DNA of 38,677 bases from DASQPR01 sp035713725 (GCA_035713725.1 DASTMZ010000194.1:1-38677), one strand, 5' to 3'; shown: positions 25,627 to 34,694, numbered from the stretch's first letter. Made by a program: numbers and translations. Notes: a model not told the origin generated them from the letters alone.

Positions 25627-26334
25627 ATGGCCGACACCGACGACGATGTGACCGAGGCGCACGACCAACGATTGACCGTACACATCCTCACGCACGTCCC
25701 GGAGCACCAGCCGCGCGAGACCGATCCGCACTATCACCTGTTCATCCAGGCCAAAGAACGCATGAAGCGGCAAGGCCTGTGGCGGTGCGCGATCAATGAC
25801 GACTACTGCGGCGGCAACATCGAGCTGCACCATTCGCACATCGAGTTCTCCCAGGTCGGCACGGAAGACCTGTCGAAGGTGAACATCGCGTTCGGCCTGA
25901 ACCTCGAGACCGATGACCAGTTTCAGACCTGGATCGAGTCACCCGGCAACCTCGAGCCACTGTGCGAGGTTCACCACCGGACCCACTACGGCGTGCACGT
26001 GCTGCCCGGCCCGTTGTGGGAGCCACTGCGTTACCGCAAGGCGAACATGAAGCCGTCCGCGGAGTTCGTCACCGCCGACGAGTTCGCCAACGGCACCGCG
26101 GTCGACACGAAGACCACGCAACACACCGCGGTCAAGCAACACGCCACGCTCGGGGGCTTGGCGACCGACACGAGGTCGGACGTGAAGACCCTGACGAAGG
26201 TGTCCAACGGCGCACACGACGTCGACAAGACCGTCCGCAGCGTGCACACCGAGGAGCACCACACGGTGCCGCGGCAGCGGGCCGCGAAGCCCAAGGGGAA
26301 GAAGGGCTTCTTCCACCGGATGTTCGGTGGTTGA
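25627..26334 (+). CDS. HNH-like nuclease with basic C-terminal tail
   Basis: This 235-residue protein has an HNH-type zinc/nuclease core at about residues 54-120: C54 and C61 (WRCAINDDYCGG), ELHHSHIEF (H68, H69), then N108 (SPGNLEPL), C113 and HH at 116-117. This matches the order Cys, His-His, Asn, Cys/His of HNH endonucleases. The last about 100 residues are polar with Lys/Arg at the end (KPKGKKGFFHRMFGG). No partner gene is obvious. It could nick or cut DNA, but metal-binding without cleavage is also possible. GGAAGGG lies about nine bases before the ATG. A strong terminator follows at 26398. Confidence 0.75.
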   Translation: MADTDDDVTEAHDQRLTVHILTHVPEHQPRETDPHYHLFIQAKERMKRQGLWRCAINDDYCGGNIELHHSHIEFSQVGTEDLSKVNIAFGLNLETDDQFQTWIESPGNLEPLCEVHHRTHYGVHVLPGPLWEPLRYRKANMKPSAEFVTADEFANGTAVDTKTTQHTAVKQHATLGGLATDTRSDVKTLTKVSNGAHDVDKTVRSVHTEEHHTVPRQRAAKPKGKKGFFHRMFGG

Positions 26335-26708
26335 CCCGTCTACCGCGCCGCGCGTTCGTTCCGGCACGATGCCGTAACGAGGCCGCCGCGGACTCGGCCG
26401 GCACGGCGACCGACGGGTCGCCGTGCCGGTTTGTCCGCTTATACCGGTTAAGGCCCATGTGTCGCTGATGCCGAAGAGCAGTGCATCACGTGTCGGGTGG
26501 TTGCACCTCGCGGGTTTGCGCACGGTAAGCTAGCCGATGCGCTCGTGGGCTGCGACCTCGGTAGGGAGCAGGTCTGCGGCCGGCGTCACACATCAACCGA
26601 TCAACGTTCGATCGGCTGACGCGTGCCTGTCGGCGGGCCGATGGGCGCGATCCGGTCACCCGCCGATCGGATCACCCGCGACCATAACCGACCGGAGCAA
26701 CAACCCAC
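26335..26708 (+). other. rpsA upstream region
   Basis: These 374 bases contain no gene I can support. They hold the HNH terminator (26398-26429), a candidate rpsA promoter TTGCAC (26501-26506) with TAAGCT (26526-26531) at 19-bp spacing, and a leader hairpin CCGATC/GATCGG (26597-26615). GGAG precedes the rpsA ATG by 11 bases. Confidence 0.5.
26398..26432 (+). terminator. Rho-independent terminator after the HNH gene
   Basis: CCGGCACGGCGACC (26398-26411) and GGTCGCCGTGCCGG (26416-26429) form a perfect 14-bp stem with a GACG loop, followed by TTTGT. Confidence 0.88.
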
Positions 26709-28187
26709 ATGACGAGCAGCATCGAGGCCACCTCGAGCGCAAACCAGATCGCGGTCGACGACCTCGGCAACGAGGAGGACTTTCTCGCCGCCGTAGACGC
26801 GACCATCAAGTACTTCAACGACGGTGACATTGTCGAAGGCACCATCGTCAAGGTCGATCGGGACGAGGTCCTGCTCGACATCGGCTACAAGACCGAGGGC
26901 GTCATCCCTTCGCGTGAGCTGTCGATCAAACACGACGTCGACCCGTCCGAGGTCGTCAACGTCGGGGACCACATCGAGGCCCTGGTTCTCCAGAAGGAGG
27001 ACAAGGAGGGCCGGCTGATCCTCTCGAAGAAGCGCGCGCAATACCAACGTGCGTGGGGGACGATCGAGAAGATCAAGGAAGACGACGGTGTGGTCCGTGG
27101 GTCGGTCATCGAGGTCGTCAAGGGCGGTCTGATCATCGACATCGGCCTCCGCGGCTTCCTGCCGGCATCTCTCGTCGAGATGCGACGGGTACGCGATTTG
27201 CAGCCGTACGTGGGCCGTGAGCTCGAGGCGAAGATCATCGAGCTGGACAAGAACCGCAACAACGTTGTGCTGTCCCGTCGGGCGTACCTCGAGCAGACCC
27301 AGTCCGAGGTGCGCACGGAGTTCCTCAACAAGCTCGCCAAGGGCCAGGTCCGCAAGGGCGTGGTGTCGAGCATCGTGAACTTCGGCGCGTTCGTGGACCT
27401 CGGTGGTGTGGACGGTCTCGTGCACGTGTCCGAGCTGTCCTGGAAGCACATCGACCACCCGTCCGAGGTTGTCGAGGTGGGCATGGAGGTCGAGGTCGAG
27501 GTGCTCGACGTCGACCTCGAGCGTGAGCGAGTTTCGTTGTCGCTCAAGGCCACGCAGGAAGACCCGTGGCGCCAGTTCGCCCGTACGCACGCGATCCAGC
27601 AGATCGTGCCCGGCAAGGTCACGAAGCTCGTCCCGTTCGGCGCGTTCGTCCGCGTCGACGACGGCATCGAGGGCCTCGTGCACATTTCCGAGCTGGCCGA
27701 GCGCCACGTCGAGATCCCCGAGCAGGTCGTCCAGGTCGGCTCGGACGTCATGGTCAAGGTCATCGACATCGACCTCGAGCGGCGCCGCATCTCGCTTTCG
27801 CTGAAGCAAGCGAACGAGGGCTTCGTCGAAGGCGAGGAGCACTTCGACCCGACGCTCTACGGCATGGCAGCGACGTACGACTCCGAGGGCAACTACGTCT
27901 ACCCCGAGGGCTTCGACCCGGAGACCGGCGAGTGGCTCGACGGCTACGAGAAGCAGCGCGAACTCTGGGAGAAGCAATACGCCGACGCGCGTGTCCGTTG
28001 GGAGGCGCACCAGAAGCAGGTGCAGTCGGCCCGCGCCGCGGACGCCAACGCGGAGCCGGCACCGCCCAGCAACGCGTCAACGTCGGCGCCGCCGGCCGCA
28101 AAGCCGGAGGAGCCGAGCGGCACGCTCGCGACCGACGAGGCGCTCGCAGCGCTCCGCGAAAAGCTCGCGGGCGGCGGCAAGAGCTGA
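26709..28187 (+). CDS. rpsA: 30S ribosomal protein S1
   Basis: This 492-residue protein contains four S1 RNA-binding repeats starting at about residues 38, 123, 208 and 294 (GDIVEGTIVKVDRDEVLLDI; GVVRGSVIEVVKGGLIIDIG; GQVRKGVVSSIVNFGAFVDLGG; PGKVTKLVPFGAFVRVDD), then an acidic/aromatic stretch and an Ala/Pro-rich tail, as in other actinobacterial S1 proteins. It binds mRNA on the small ribosomal subunit and aids initiation. Its location between polA and coaE is the conserved actinobacterial arrangement. A strong terminator follows. Confidence 0.97.
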   Translation: MTSSIEATSSANQIAVDDLGNEEDFLAAVDATIKYFNDGDIVEGTIVKVDRDEVLLDIGYKTEGVIPSRELSIKHDVDPSEVVNVGDHIEALVLQKEDKEGRLILSKKRAQYQRAWGTIEKIKEDDGVVRGSVIEVVKGGLIIDIGLRGFLPASLVEMRRVRDLQPYVGRELEAKIIELDKNRNNVVLSRRAYLEQTQSEVRTEFLNKLAKGQVRKGVVSSIVNFGAFVDLGGVDGLVHVSELSWKHIDHPSEVVEVGMEVEVEVLDVDLERERVSLSLKATQEDPWRQFARTHAIQQIVPGKVTKLVPFGAFVRVDDGIEGLVHISELAERHVEIPEQVVQVGSDVMVKVIDIDLERRRISLSLKQANEGFVEGEEHFDPTLYGMAATYDSEGNYVYPEGFDPETGEWLDGYEKQRELWEKQYADARVRWEAHQKQVQSARAADANAEPAPPSNASTSAPPAAKPEEPSGTLATDEALAALREKLAGGGKS

Positions 28188-29067
28188 GCGGGTAACCGCC
28201 GAGGTCGGTGCAAAGGCTAACGGTGCTGCGTCACGGCACCAGGGTCAGCGAGGCATAGCGGCAGCAACGCATGACGGCCCCATGGGATGCGTCCCATGGG
28301 GCCGCGTCGTGTCCGGCGTTCGACTCCTTGGCGTGCGTGGTCTCGGCTGCGATACCGAACGCGGCCGCGACCTGGATCACAGGGCGGTGCGGCCGATGCC
28401 GCGCAGCCGCCGTCCACTGATCGTGCGACGGTGCGCGAGGTCGTCCACGGTGTCGGTCGCTTCCTCGTCCGGCCCCGGTGACTTCGCACGCGTACGCCCG
28501 ACCCGAGGTGCGCCGGCCCGATGTGCGCCGGCGCGCCGCCAGCGGTACGCATCCGATTGAGCCGCCGTACTGCCGCCGTTGGCACGCCGGATCACCACGT
28601 CAACGGCCATCCCGCGTCGATGCCGACCGTCCGGCGCGAGATCACGGTTGGCGGCATCACGGTCGGCAATGCCGCGGTCGGCCCACCGGACCACGAGGTC
28701 CGGCACCGCCGCTCTGCCGATCCACGGACGGGATTCCGCCGCCTGCGGCACCGGGTCGGCGGTTGCGTCCGCCGCAGCGGTTGGATGGGCCGTGGCGTCC
28801 AGCACGTCCGCGCCGTGTGCCGACGCCTGCACGTCGGTAGGTGGGTCGGCGGTCGGTCGGTTGATCGCGGTACCTCCTATCGGGCCCTCGCTGGCACGAT
28901 AAGTCACAAAAGCGACCAATGACATCAGACGCGCCGAACTCGGTGCGACACCCCCGACGGTGGCTCGTCGCGTCCGTCGCTCCGGATGAGTCGCGCCTGA
29001 GTGCGTCTGTCGGATCAGTCGCCGCTGGATGATCTGGGCGCTTACCACCGACCGGTATGGTTCGGGC
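28188..29067. other. Long rpsA-coaE spacer without a confident gene
   Basis: Apart from the rpsA terminator at 28275, this 880-bp stretch has no gene I can defend. Two opposing frames remain open: a plus-strand frame 28521-28922 with the better third-position GC bias, and a minus-strand frame ending at 28377. The minus frame has AGGAGG (28878-28873) seven bases before an ATC codon but no ordinary start nearby. Neither product resembles a known family; both are arginine/alanine-rich. Confidence 0.4.
28275..28304 (+). terminator. rpsA terminator hairpin
   Basis: CGGCCCCATGGGA (28275-28287) and TCCCATGGGGCCG (28292-28304) form a perfect 13-bp stem around TGCG, about 90 bp after the rpsA stop. 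Confidence 0.85.
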
Positions 29068-29673
29068 GTGCGGATGGTGGGTTTGACCGGAGGCATCGGC
29101 GCCGGCAAGAGCGCTGTCGCGCGGCGGCTCGCGACGCACGGCGCAGTGATCATCGACGCCGACGCGCTGGCCCGGGAGGTCGTCGAGCCGGGCACCGACG
29201 GGTTGGCTGAGGTCGTCGCGGCCTTCGGAGACCAGGTGCTGTCCTCGGACGGCTCGCTGGACCGCGCCGCGCTCGGTCGCGTCGTATTCGACGACCCCGC
29301 CTCGCGCGAGCGGTTGGAGGCGATCGTGCACCCACGCGTACGGGCCCGTACCGCGGAGATCGTTGCCGCCTCGCCGACCGATGCCGTAGTCGTCAACGAC
29401 GTACCACTGCTAGTGGAGACCGGTCTCGCCGGGGCGTACGACTTCGTGATCGTGGTCGAAGCCGCGGAAGGCGTACGCGTCGCCCGGCTCGTCGCGGAGC
29501 GGGCGATGAGCGAGGTGGATGCGCGAGCGCGCATCGAGGCGCAGGCCAGCGACGAGCAACGGCGCGCGGTCGCGGATATCGTGATCGTCAACAACGGCAC
29601 GCTCGCGGAGCTCGACGCGGAGGTGGACATCGTTTGGCGCGACCGGCTGCGTCCGGAGGTGACGTTGTCGTGA
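29068..29673 (+). CDS. coaE: Dephospho-CoA kinase
   Basis: This about 201-residue P-loop kinase shows VGLTGGIGAGKSAVARRL (Walker A at residues 5-15), IIDADALAREVVEPG, FDDPASRERLEAIVHPRV and VVNDVPLLVETG, all typical of CoaE, which phosphorylates dephospho-CoA in the last step of coenzyme A synthesis. Start GTG 29068 gives the usual short lead before VGLTGG; ATG 29074 is also possible. The longer open frame upstream is not needed. Actinobacterial CoaE often has a C-terminal UPF0157 domain; this copy is the short form. Confidence 0.95.
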   Translation: MRMVGLTGGIGAGKSAVARRLATHGAVIIDADALAREVVEPGTDGLAEVVAAFGDQVLSSDGSLDRAALGRVVFDDPASRERLEAIVHPRVRARTAEIVAASPTDAVVVNDVPLLVETGLAGAYDFVIVVEAAEGVRVARLVAERAMSEVDARARIEAQASDEQRRAVADIVIVNNGTLAELDAEVDIVWRDRLRPEVTLS

Positions 29674-29810
29674 TCCTGTGTCGGCAGGCGGCGTACGCGT
29701 GATTGGGCTCACTTGGCCGCAGTGCGTACCCGCGACAATGACAGATGTCATGGCCGGGCCGTGCCGAGCCGCACTGGCCGCAACGGCGCCGGGAGGCGAT
29801 TCTTAGAGCC

Positions 29811-31241
29811 ATGGCCATCGCCCCGGCAGGCAGATCGGACGCGCCCTCGTCGGACGCGTCAGTCTCGGTTACGCCCGTCTCGGTTCTGCCCGTCTCGGTT
29901 ATGCCCGTCTCGGTTATGCCCGTCTCGGTTACCCCTGTGACGGTGGCGCCCGCCGCACGACCCGCGCCGTCGGCCGTGGCAGAACCGGTGGCGGCGCGCC
30001 GGGTCGGCACGCTCACACCGCCGCCCACCGCGCCGCCGACGTCGCCAGCCGCGCATCGTGTGCGCGACGCGTGGCGCACCCTGCGCGAGGCGTACAGCGA
30101 TATTTTCGTGGCCGACTGGAGCTCACGTCAGTGGCTGCGCGCGCGCATCTTCAGCCTGGTGTTCCTCGGTTTTCTCGTCGGGCCGGTCCGGCAAGTCCTG
30201 GACGCCGACTGGTCCGCCGGGCGGCAGGCCGCCACCATCGCGGGCATCGCCGCATTCGGACTGTGCTTCGGCGTCGTCCTGTGGCGCAACACTCCGGCGT
30301 TGCATGAGGACCGAGCTCGCTACGCGGTGGTCGCCGCGATCGCGATCGGTGTGGCATTGGTCGCGTCCGGTGTGGACTGGGTGACCGGTTTCTCGATCTT
30401 CTCGATCGCGATGCTGCTCTACAACTGCTCCCGCCGGTGGTGGCTGGCGATCGTCGTCGGGGTTCCGCTGGGTAGCGTTGTGCTCAACGTCGTCCTCGTT
30501 GGTGAGCCGATCCGCGACGCGCTGATGTTGGCCGTACCAGTGATTCTGATCGGCGTCGTGCAGGCGGCGTTCTATCAGCAGGTGCGCGCAAAGGTGGAAC
30601 TGGCCCGTGCCCGCACCGACCTGGCGCGCCTCGCGGTCAGCGAGGAGCGCCTGCGCATCGCGCGCGACCTGCACGACATCCTCGGGCAGCGGCTGTCCGC
30701 GGTGTCGCTGAAGGCGGAACTGGCCGCTCGGCTCGCGGCGCGCGACCCAGCACGTGCCGCGGTCGAGATGAGCGAGGTCGCCGCGGTGGCACGCGAGGCG
30801 CTCGCCGACGTACGCGAGACGGTTTCCGGCTACCGGTCGCTGACGCTCGCCACCGAGATCGAAACGGCGCGCGCATTGCTGGCCGCGGCCGGCGTTTCAG
30901 TCGAGGTTGCGGTGTCCGGCGACCCACTGCCCGAACGGATCGACGAGTGCGCCGGCGCAATCGTGCGTGAGGCGGTCACGAACGTGATCCGGCATGCCGC
31001 CGCGGAGCGGTGCGTGATCCGGGTCGGTCGGCGGTCCGGCGACGTCGTGGTCGAGGTGCATAACAACGGGACGGGTACGGGGGCTGACGGCGCGACGGTG
31101 GCGTACGGCAACGGGCTCACCGGGCTCACCGAACGGCTGGCCGGCATCGGGGGCATACTCTCGGCCCGCGGCAAGCACAACGAATTCCTGGTGCGCGCGA
31201 CGATGCCGCTGCGCCCGTCGTCGTCTGCGATATCCGCATGA
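29811..31241 (+). CDS. NarL/DesK-type sensor histidine kinase
   Basis: This about 476-residue kinase has a low-complexity N-terminus with PVSVx repeats (residues about 17-42, from 15-bp DNA repeats), four to five membrane helices (about 115-275), then a HisKA_3 dimerisation domain with the phosphorylated His in RIARDLHDILGQRLSAV (about residue 287) and a HATPase domain (IVREAVTNVIRHA, GNGLTGLTERLAGIGG). The sensing part is mostly membrane-embedded, like DesK/LiaS kinases, so it may sense membrane or envelope state. The response regulator follows about 110 bp later. The start is ATG 29811; GGGAGG lies 14 bases upstream, a long spacing, so the exact start is uncertain. Confidence 0.88.
   Translation: MAIAPAGRSDAPSSDASVSVTPVSVLPVSVMPVSVMPVSVTPVTVAPAARPAPSAVAEPVAARRVGTLTPPPTAPPTSPAAHRVRDAWRTLREAYSDIFVADWSSRQWLRARIFSLVFLGFLVGPVRQVLDADWSAGRQAATIAGIAAFGLCFGVVLWRNTPALHEDRARYAVVAAIAIGVALVASGVDWVTGFSIFSIAMLLYNCSRRWWLAIVVGVPLGSVVLNVVLVGEPIRDALMLAVPVILIGVVQAAFYQQVRAKVELARARTDLARLAVSEERLRIARDLHDILGQRLSAVSLKAELAARLAARDPARAAVEMSEVAAVAREALADVRETVSGYRSLTLATEIETARALLAAAGVSVEVAVSGDPLPERIDECAGAIVREAVTNVIRHAAAERCVIRVGRRSGDVVVEVHNNGTGTGADGATVAYGNGLTGLTERLAGIGGILSARGKHNEFLVRATMPLRPSSSAISA
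29862..29936 (+). repeat. Five 15-bp tandem repeats in the histidine kinase N-terminus
   Basis: GTCTCGGTTACGCCC and four close copies start at 29862, 29877, 29892, 29907 and 29922. They differ only at two or three positions and encode VSVxP pentapeptides before the first membrane helix. Confidence 0.92.
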
Positions 31242-31254
31242 TCCGGTGGCGCTG

Positions 31255-31350
31255 GTGATCGGGTGCCGCGCGTGATCGGGTGCCGCGCGTGATCGGGTGC
31301 CGCGGAATCGGGTGCTGCGTGATTGGGTGCCGCGTGAACGGGTGCCGCGC
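31255..31350 (+). repeat. Tandem 14-17-bp repeats across the kinase/regulator junction
   Basis: Six degenerate copies of GTGATCGGGTGCCGCGC begin at 31255, 31272, 31289, 31305, 31319 and 31334, leading straight into the regulator start GTGATCCGC at 31351. Most copies begin with GTG and could mimic start codons in different frames. The copies fill nearly all of the spacer after the kinase stop. Confidence 0.88.
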
Positions 31351-31956
31351 GTGATCCGCATCCTGCTCGCCGACGACCAGCACCTGGTGCGGGGTGCGCT
31401 CGCCGCGTTGCTGGCGCTCGAGGACGACTTCGAGGTCGTCGCGTCGGTCGCGGACGGCGCGGAGGCGGTGCAAGCCGCGATCGAGCATCGGCCGGATGTC
31501 GCGCTGCTTGACGTCGAGATGCCTGGTCTCGACGGCGTCGCGGCGACTCGGCAGATCGTGACCCGCGCGCCCGGCGTACGCGTGATGATCCTCACCACGT
31601 TCGGCCGGCCCGGATACCTGCGCCGGGCAATGGACGCCGGGGCACGCGGTTTCATGGTCAAGGACGCGCCACCCGATCGGCTGGCCGCAGCCGTACGTCA
31701 GGTGCATCTCGGCCGGACTGTAGTCGATCCCGCGCTGGCGGTCGCCTCGCTGTCGTCGGGCGCGAACCCGCTCAGCGAACGCGAGGCGGATGCGCTGCGT
31801 GCCGCTGAGGACGGCGGTACGGTCGCCGACATCGCCCGTACCCTGATCCTCTCCGAGGGCACCGTACGCAACTACTTGTCCGCCGCGATCGGCAAGACCG
31901 GTGCGCGCACCCGTGCGGAAGCGGCCCGGGTGGCCCGAGAAAACGGGTGGCTGTAG
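31351..31956 (+). CDS. NarL/LuxR-family response regulator
   Basis: This about 201-residue protein has a receiver domain (IRILLADDQHLVRG; phospho-acceptor Asp in VALLDVEMPG; Thr in ILTTFG; Lys in FMVKDAPP) and a C-terminal LuxR-type HTH (NPLSEREADALRAAEDG, VADIARTLILSEGTVRNYLSAAIGKTG). It is the partner of the preceding kinase. Start GTG 31351 puts the receiver strand at the usual position; the frame stays open upstream through the repeats to GTG 31297, which would add about 18 repeat-encoded residues. No ordinary Shine-Dalgarno precedes either start, so the repeats may take part in initiation. Confidence 0.9.
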   Translation: MIRILLADDQHLVRGALAALLALEDDFEVVASVADGAEAVQAAIEHRPDVALLDVEMPGLDGVAATRQIVTRAPGVRVMILTTFGRPGYLRRAMDAGARGFMVKDAPPDRLAAAVRQVHLGRTVVDPALAVASLSSGANPLSEREADALRAAEDGGTVADIARTLILSEGTVRNYLSAAIGKTGARTRAEAARVARENGWL

Positions 31957-32398
31957 GAGGTTGCCGAAACGGCGGCGTGGCGGCCCGCGAACCGCCAAGA
32001 TCACCGGTACGCCCGGCGATATAGTGACAGGGCGCCGGCGCATGCCGTGGGGCGCTGGGCAAGAAGGACGTTCGCGGCGGCCGGTCTGCGCACATTGCGC
32101 GACCGCGGTTCGGGTTGCGCTCTCCGGTAGTCCCGAGGCTGCACACCCTCGCGCCAGGCGGACCGGCCGGTGTGGAGGTCCGGTCGCTTGCCCGGTCGGC
32201 CGCCGCGAACGGCCTACACATTGACGGTAGCGCCGGTCACCGTTCGCGCACAATGGGATTCATCGACGGGCTGCCATCGTCGATCCGCCGAGCGCAGCTC
32301 TCGCAACCGGTCGATCCGGCCGTCGACCAGCGGCGGTGCGCCTCCGGCCGGGGCAAACGGCCGGCGGAAATGTCACTCGCCACGGGTACGTTGTAGGC
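31957..32398 (+). other. Spacer upstream of uvrB
   Basis: I find no convincing gene in these 442 bases; the open frames are Arg/Pro-rich and lack starts with ribosome-binding sites. TATAGT at about 32018 resembles a -10 element but has no good -35. I looked for the palindromic actinobacterial LexA (SOS) box expected near uvrB and did not find one. Confidence 0.45.
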
Positions 32399-34531
32399 AT
32401 GGTGCTCAACATTCCGCGACTCGACAACCGCTTCCAGGTGTTGAGCGACTACCAGCCGTCCGGCGACCAGCCGACGGCCATCGAGGACCTGGAGAAGCGG
32501 CTGCGACGCGGCGAGCGGCACGTCGTGCTGCTCGGCGCGACCGGAACCGGCAAGAGCGCCACCGCGGCATGGCTGATCGAGCGCGTGCAGCGACCGACGC
32601 TGGTGATGGCACCGAATAAGACGCTTGCCGCCCAGCTCGCGAAGGAGTTCCGCGAGCTGCTGCCAAATAACGCGGTCGAATACTTCGTGAGCTACTACGA
32701 CTACTACCAGCCCGAGGCCTACATCCCGCAGACGGACACCTACATCGAGAAGGACTCGTCGATCAACGAGGAGGTGGAGCGCCTCCGGCACTCGACGACG
32801 ATGTCGCTGCTCACCAGACGTGACGTCGTGGTTGTCGCGACGGTGAGCGCGATCTATGGTCTCGGCACCCCGCAGGAATACGTCGAACAGTCGGTGCGGC
32901 TGAGCGTCGGGCAGGAGCTGGACCGCGATCAGTTGCTGCGCCGACTCGTCGACATTCAATACGCGCGCAACGACCTTGCGTTCCAACGCGGCACGTTCCG
33001 AGTCCGCGGTGACACGCTGGAGATCATCCCGGCCTATGAGGAACTCGCGATCCGCGTCGAGCTGTTCGGCGACGAAGTGGAGAAGCTGTATTACCTGCAC
33101 CCGTTGACCGGTGAGGTGATCCGTGAGGTCACCGAGCTGATGATCTTCCCGGCGTCGCACTATGCGGCCGGTGCCGAGCGGATGGAGCGGACCATCCGTG
33201 ACATCGAGGTCGAGCTGGCCGAGCGACTCGCTGAGCTAGAGAAGCAGGGCAAGCTGCTGGAGGCGCAGCGGTTGCGCATGCGCACCACCTACGACATCGA
33301 GATGATGCGGCAGGTCGGCTTCTGTTCCGGCATCGAGAACTATTCGATGCACATCGACGGCCGGACCTATGGCGAGCCACCAAACTGCCTGCTCGACTAC
33401 TTCCCGGACGACTTCCTGACGGTAATCGACGAGTCGCACGTGACCGTCCCGCAGATCGGCGGGATGTATGAAGGCGACGCGTCGCGCAAGCGCATGCTCG
33501 TGGAGCACGGGTTCCGGCTGCCGTCCGCGATGGACAACCGACCGCTTCGCTTCGACGAGTTCATCGAGCGGGTGGGCCAGATGGTCTTCCTATCCGCCAC
33601 GCCGGGTCCCTGGGAGCTGCAACAGAGCCAGGGCGAGTTCGTGGAGCAGGTGATCCGGCCGACCGGGCTGGTCGACCCGCAGGTGGTGGTCAAGCCCACC
33701 AAGGGTCAGATCGACGACCTGATGGGCGAGATCCGCGAGCGCAGCGAGCGCGACGAACGCGTGCTGGTCACCACGCTGACCAAGAAGATGGCCGAGGACC
33801 TCACCGACTACCTGCTCGAGCACGGCATTCGCGTGCGCTATCTGCACTCCGAAGTGGATACCTTGCGGCGCGTCGAGTTGCTGTCCGAGCTTCGTAAGGG
33901 CGAGTTCGACGTACTCGTCGGGATCAACCTGCTCCGGGAGGGACTCGATCTGCCGGAGGTGTCGCTCGTCGCGATCCTCGATGCGGACAAGGAGGGATTC
34001 CTCCGCAGCGGCACGTCGCTGATCCAGACGATCGGCCGCGCCGCCCGCAATGTGTCCGGCGAGGTGCACATGTATGCCGACAAGATGACGCCGTCGATGG
34101 CCAACGCGATCGACGAGACGAACCGGCGGCGCGCCAAGCAGGTCGCCTACAACGAGGAACGTGGGCTGGCGCCGGAACCGTTGCGTAAGAAGATCCACGA
34201 CCTTCTCGACGACATCTACCGCGACGCGGAGGACACCGAGTCGGCGGTCGGTGGGCACGGTCCCGGCGGCGCGATCGTCGGCGGCAGCGGCCGTCAGATG
34301 TCCCGCGGCAAGGCGCCCGTCCCCGAGACGCGCAGCCGGGGCCGCGGCCGCACCACGCCATCCGCGGCCGGCATGGCTCGCTCCGACCTCGCTGCGCTCA
34401 TCCAGGATCTGAACGAACAGATGCTCGGTGCCGCGCGCGAGCTCCAGTTCGAGCTCGCCGCCCGGATCCGCGACGAGATCTCGACGTTGAAGAAGGAGCT
34501 TCGGGATATGGACGTTGCTGGGGTTCGTTGA
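32399..34531 (+). CDS. uvrB: Excinuclease ABC subunit B
   Basis: This 710-residue helicase-like protein is canonical UvrB: FQVLSDYQPSGDQPTAI, Walker A LLGATGTGKSATAAW, the beta-hairpin region YYDYYQPEAYIPQTDTYIEK, DESHVT, helicase motifs VLVTTLTKKMAEDL and INLLREGLDLPEVSLV, QTIGRAARN, and a C-terminal UVR motif (LIQDLNEQMLGAARELQFELAARIRDE) that contacts UvrC. It verifies DNA damage after UvrA loading in nucleotide excision repair. A Gly/Arg-rich linker before the UVR motif is somewhat long. The start is ATG 32399; sequence before it in frame is not conserved. Confidence 0.97.
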   Translation: MVLNIPRLDNRFQVLSDYQPSGDQPTAIEDLEKRLRRGERHVVLLGATGTGKSATAAWLIERVQRPTLVMAPNKTLAAQLAKEFRELLPNNAVEYFVSYYDYYQPEAYIPQTDTYIEKDSSINEEVERLRHSTTMSLLTRRDVVVVATVSAIYGLGTPQEYVEQSVRLSVGQELDRDQLLRRLVDIQYARNDLAFQRGTFRVRGDTLEIIPAYEELAIRVELFGDEVEKLYYLHPLTGEVIREVTELMIFPASHYAAGAERMERTIRDIEVELAERLAELEKQGKLLEAQRLRMRTTYDIEMMRQVGFCSGIENYSMHIDGRTYGEPPNCLLDYFPDDFLTVIDESHVTVPQIGGMYEGDASRKRMLVEHGFRLPSAMDNRPLRFDEFIERVGQMVFLSATPGPWELQQSQGEFVEQVIRPTGLVDPQVVVKPTKGQIDDLMGEIRERSERDERVLVTTLTKKMAEDLTDYLLEHGIRVRYLHSEVDTLRRVELLSELRKGEFDVLVGINLLREGLDLPEVSLVAILDADKEGFLRSGTSLIQTIGRAARNVSGEVHMYADKMTPSMANAIDETNRRRAKQVAYNEERGLAPEPLRKKIHDLLDDIYRDAEDTESAVGGHGPGGAIVGGSGRQMSRGKAPVPETRSRGRGRTTPSAAGMARSDLAALIQDLNEQMLGAARELQFELAARIRDEISTLKKELRDMDVAGVR

Positions 34532-34535
34532 GTTC

Positions 34536-34581
34536 TTGCGCTTGGGGTGGTTGCGCTTGGGGGTGGTTGCGCTTGGGGGTT
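34536..34581 (+). repeat. Tandem repeats after uvrB
   Basis: TTGCGCTTGGGG with a variable 3-4-base end occurs at 34536, 34551 and 34567, immediately after the uvrB stop and running into the large hairpin. Confidence 0.8.
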
Positions 34582-34648
34582 CGGGGCCAGCATCCCCAGG
34601 TCGACGGCAGGGCATCTAGGACGACGTGGGGACGCTGGCCCCGAACCC
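34577..34648. terminator. Large bidirectional hairpin between uvrB and a convergent gene
   Basis: GGGTTCGGGGCCAGC (34577-34591) pairs perfectly with GCTGGCCCCGAACCC (34634-34648), extended by one mismatch and six more pairs (TCCCCA/TGGGGA). The stem is about 22 bp with a 28-base loop. Its position between convergent genes fits a shared terminator. Confidence 0.7.
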
Positions 34649-34694
34649 TGACGTGGGCACGCGACATCCGGAGGGTGCAGGCTCTCGGTGCGCT

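Noticed and set aside
28377..29630. 417-codon minus-strand frame across coaE
   Set aside because: Its upstream half is antisense to the clear coaE gene and low-complexity; only the spacer part remains undecided.
31255..31350. CRISPR-like array at the kinase/regulator junction
   Set aside because: The units are contiguous 14-17-bp tandem copies without unique spacers. No CRISPR array was seen anywhere in the window.
31957..32398. LexA/SOS box upstream of uvrB
   Set aside because: No palindrome matching the actinobacterial TCGAAC-N4-GTTCGA form is present.
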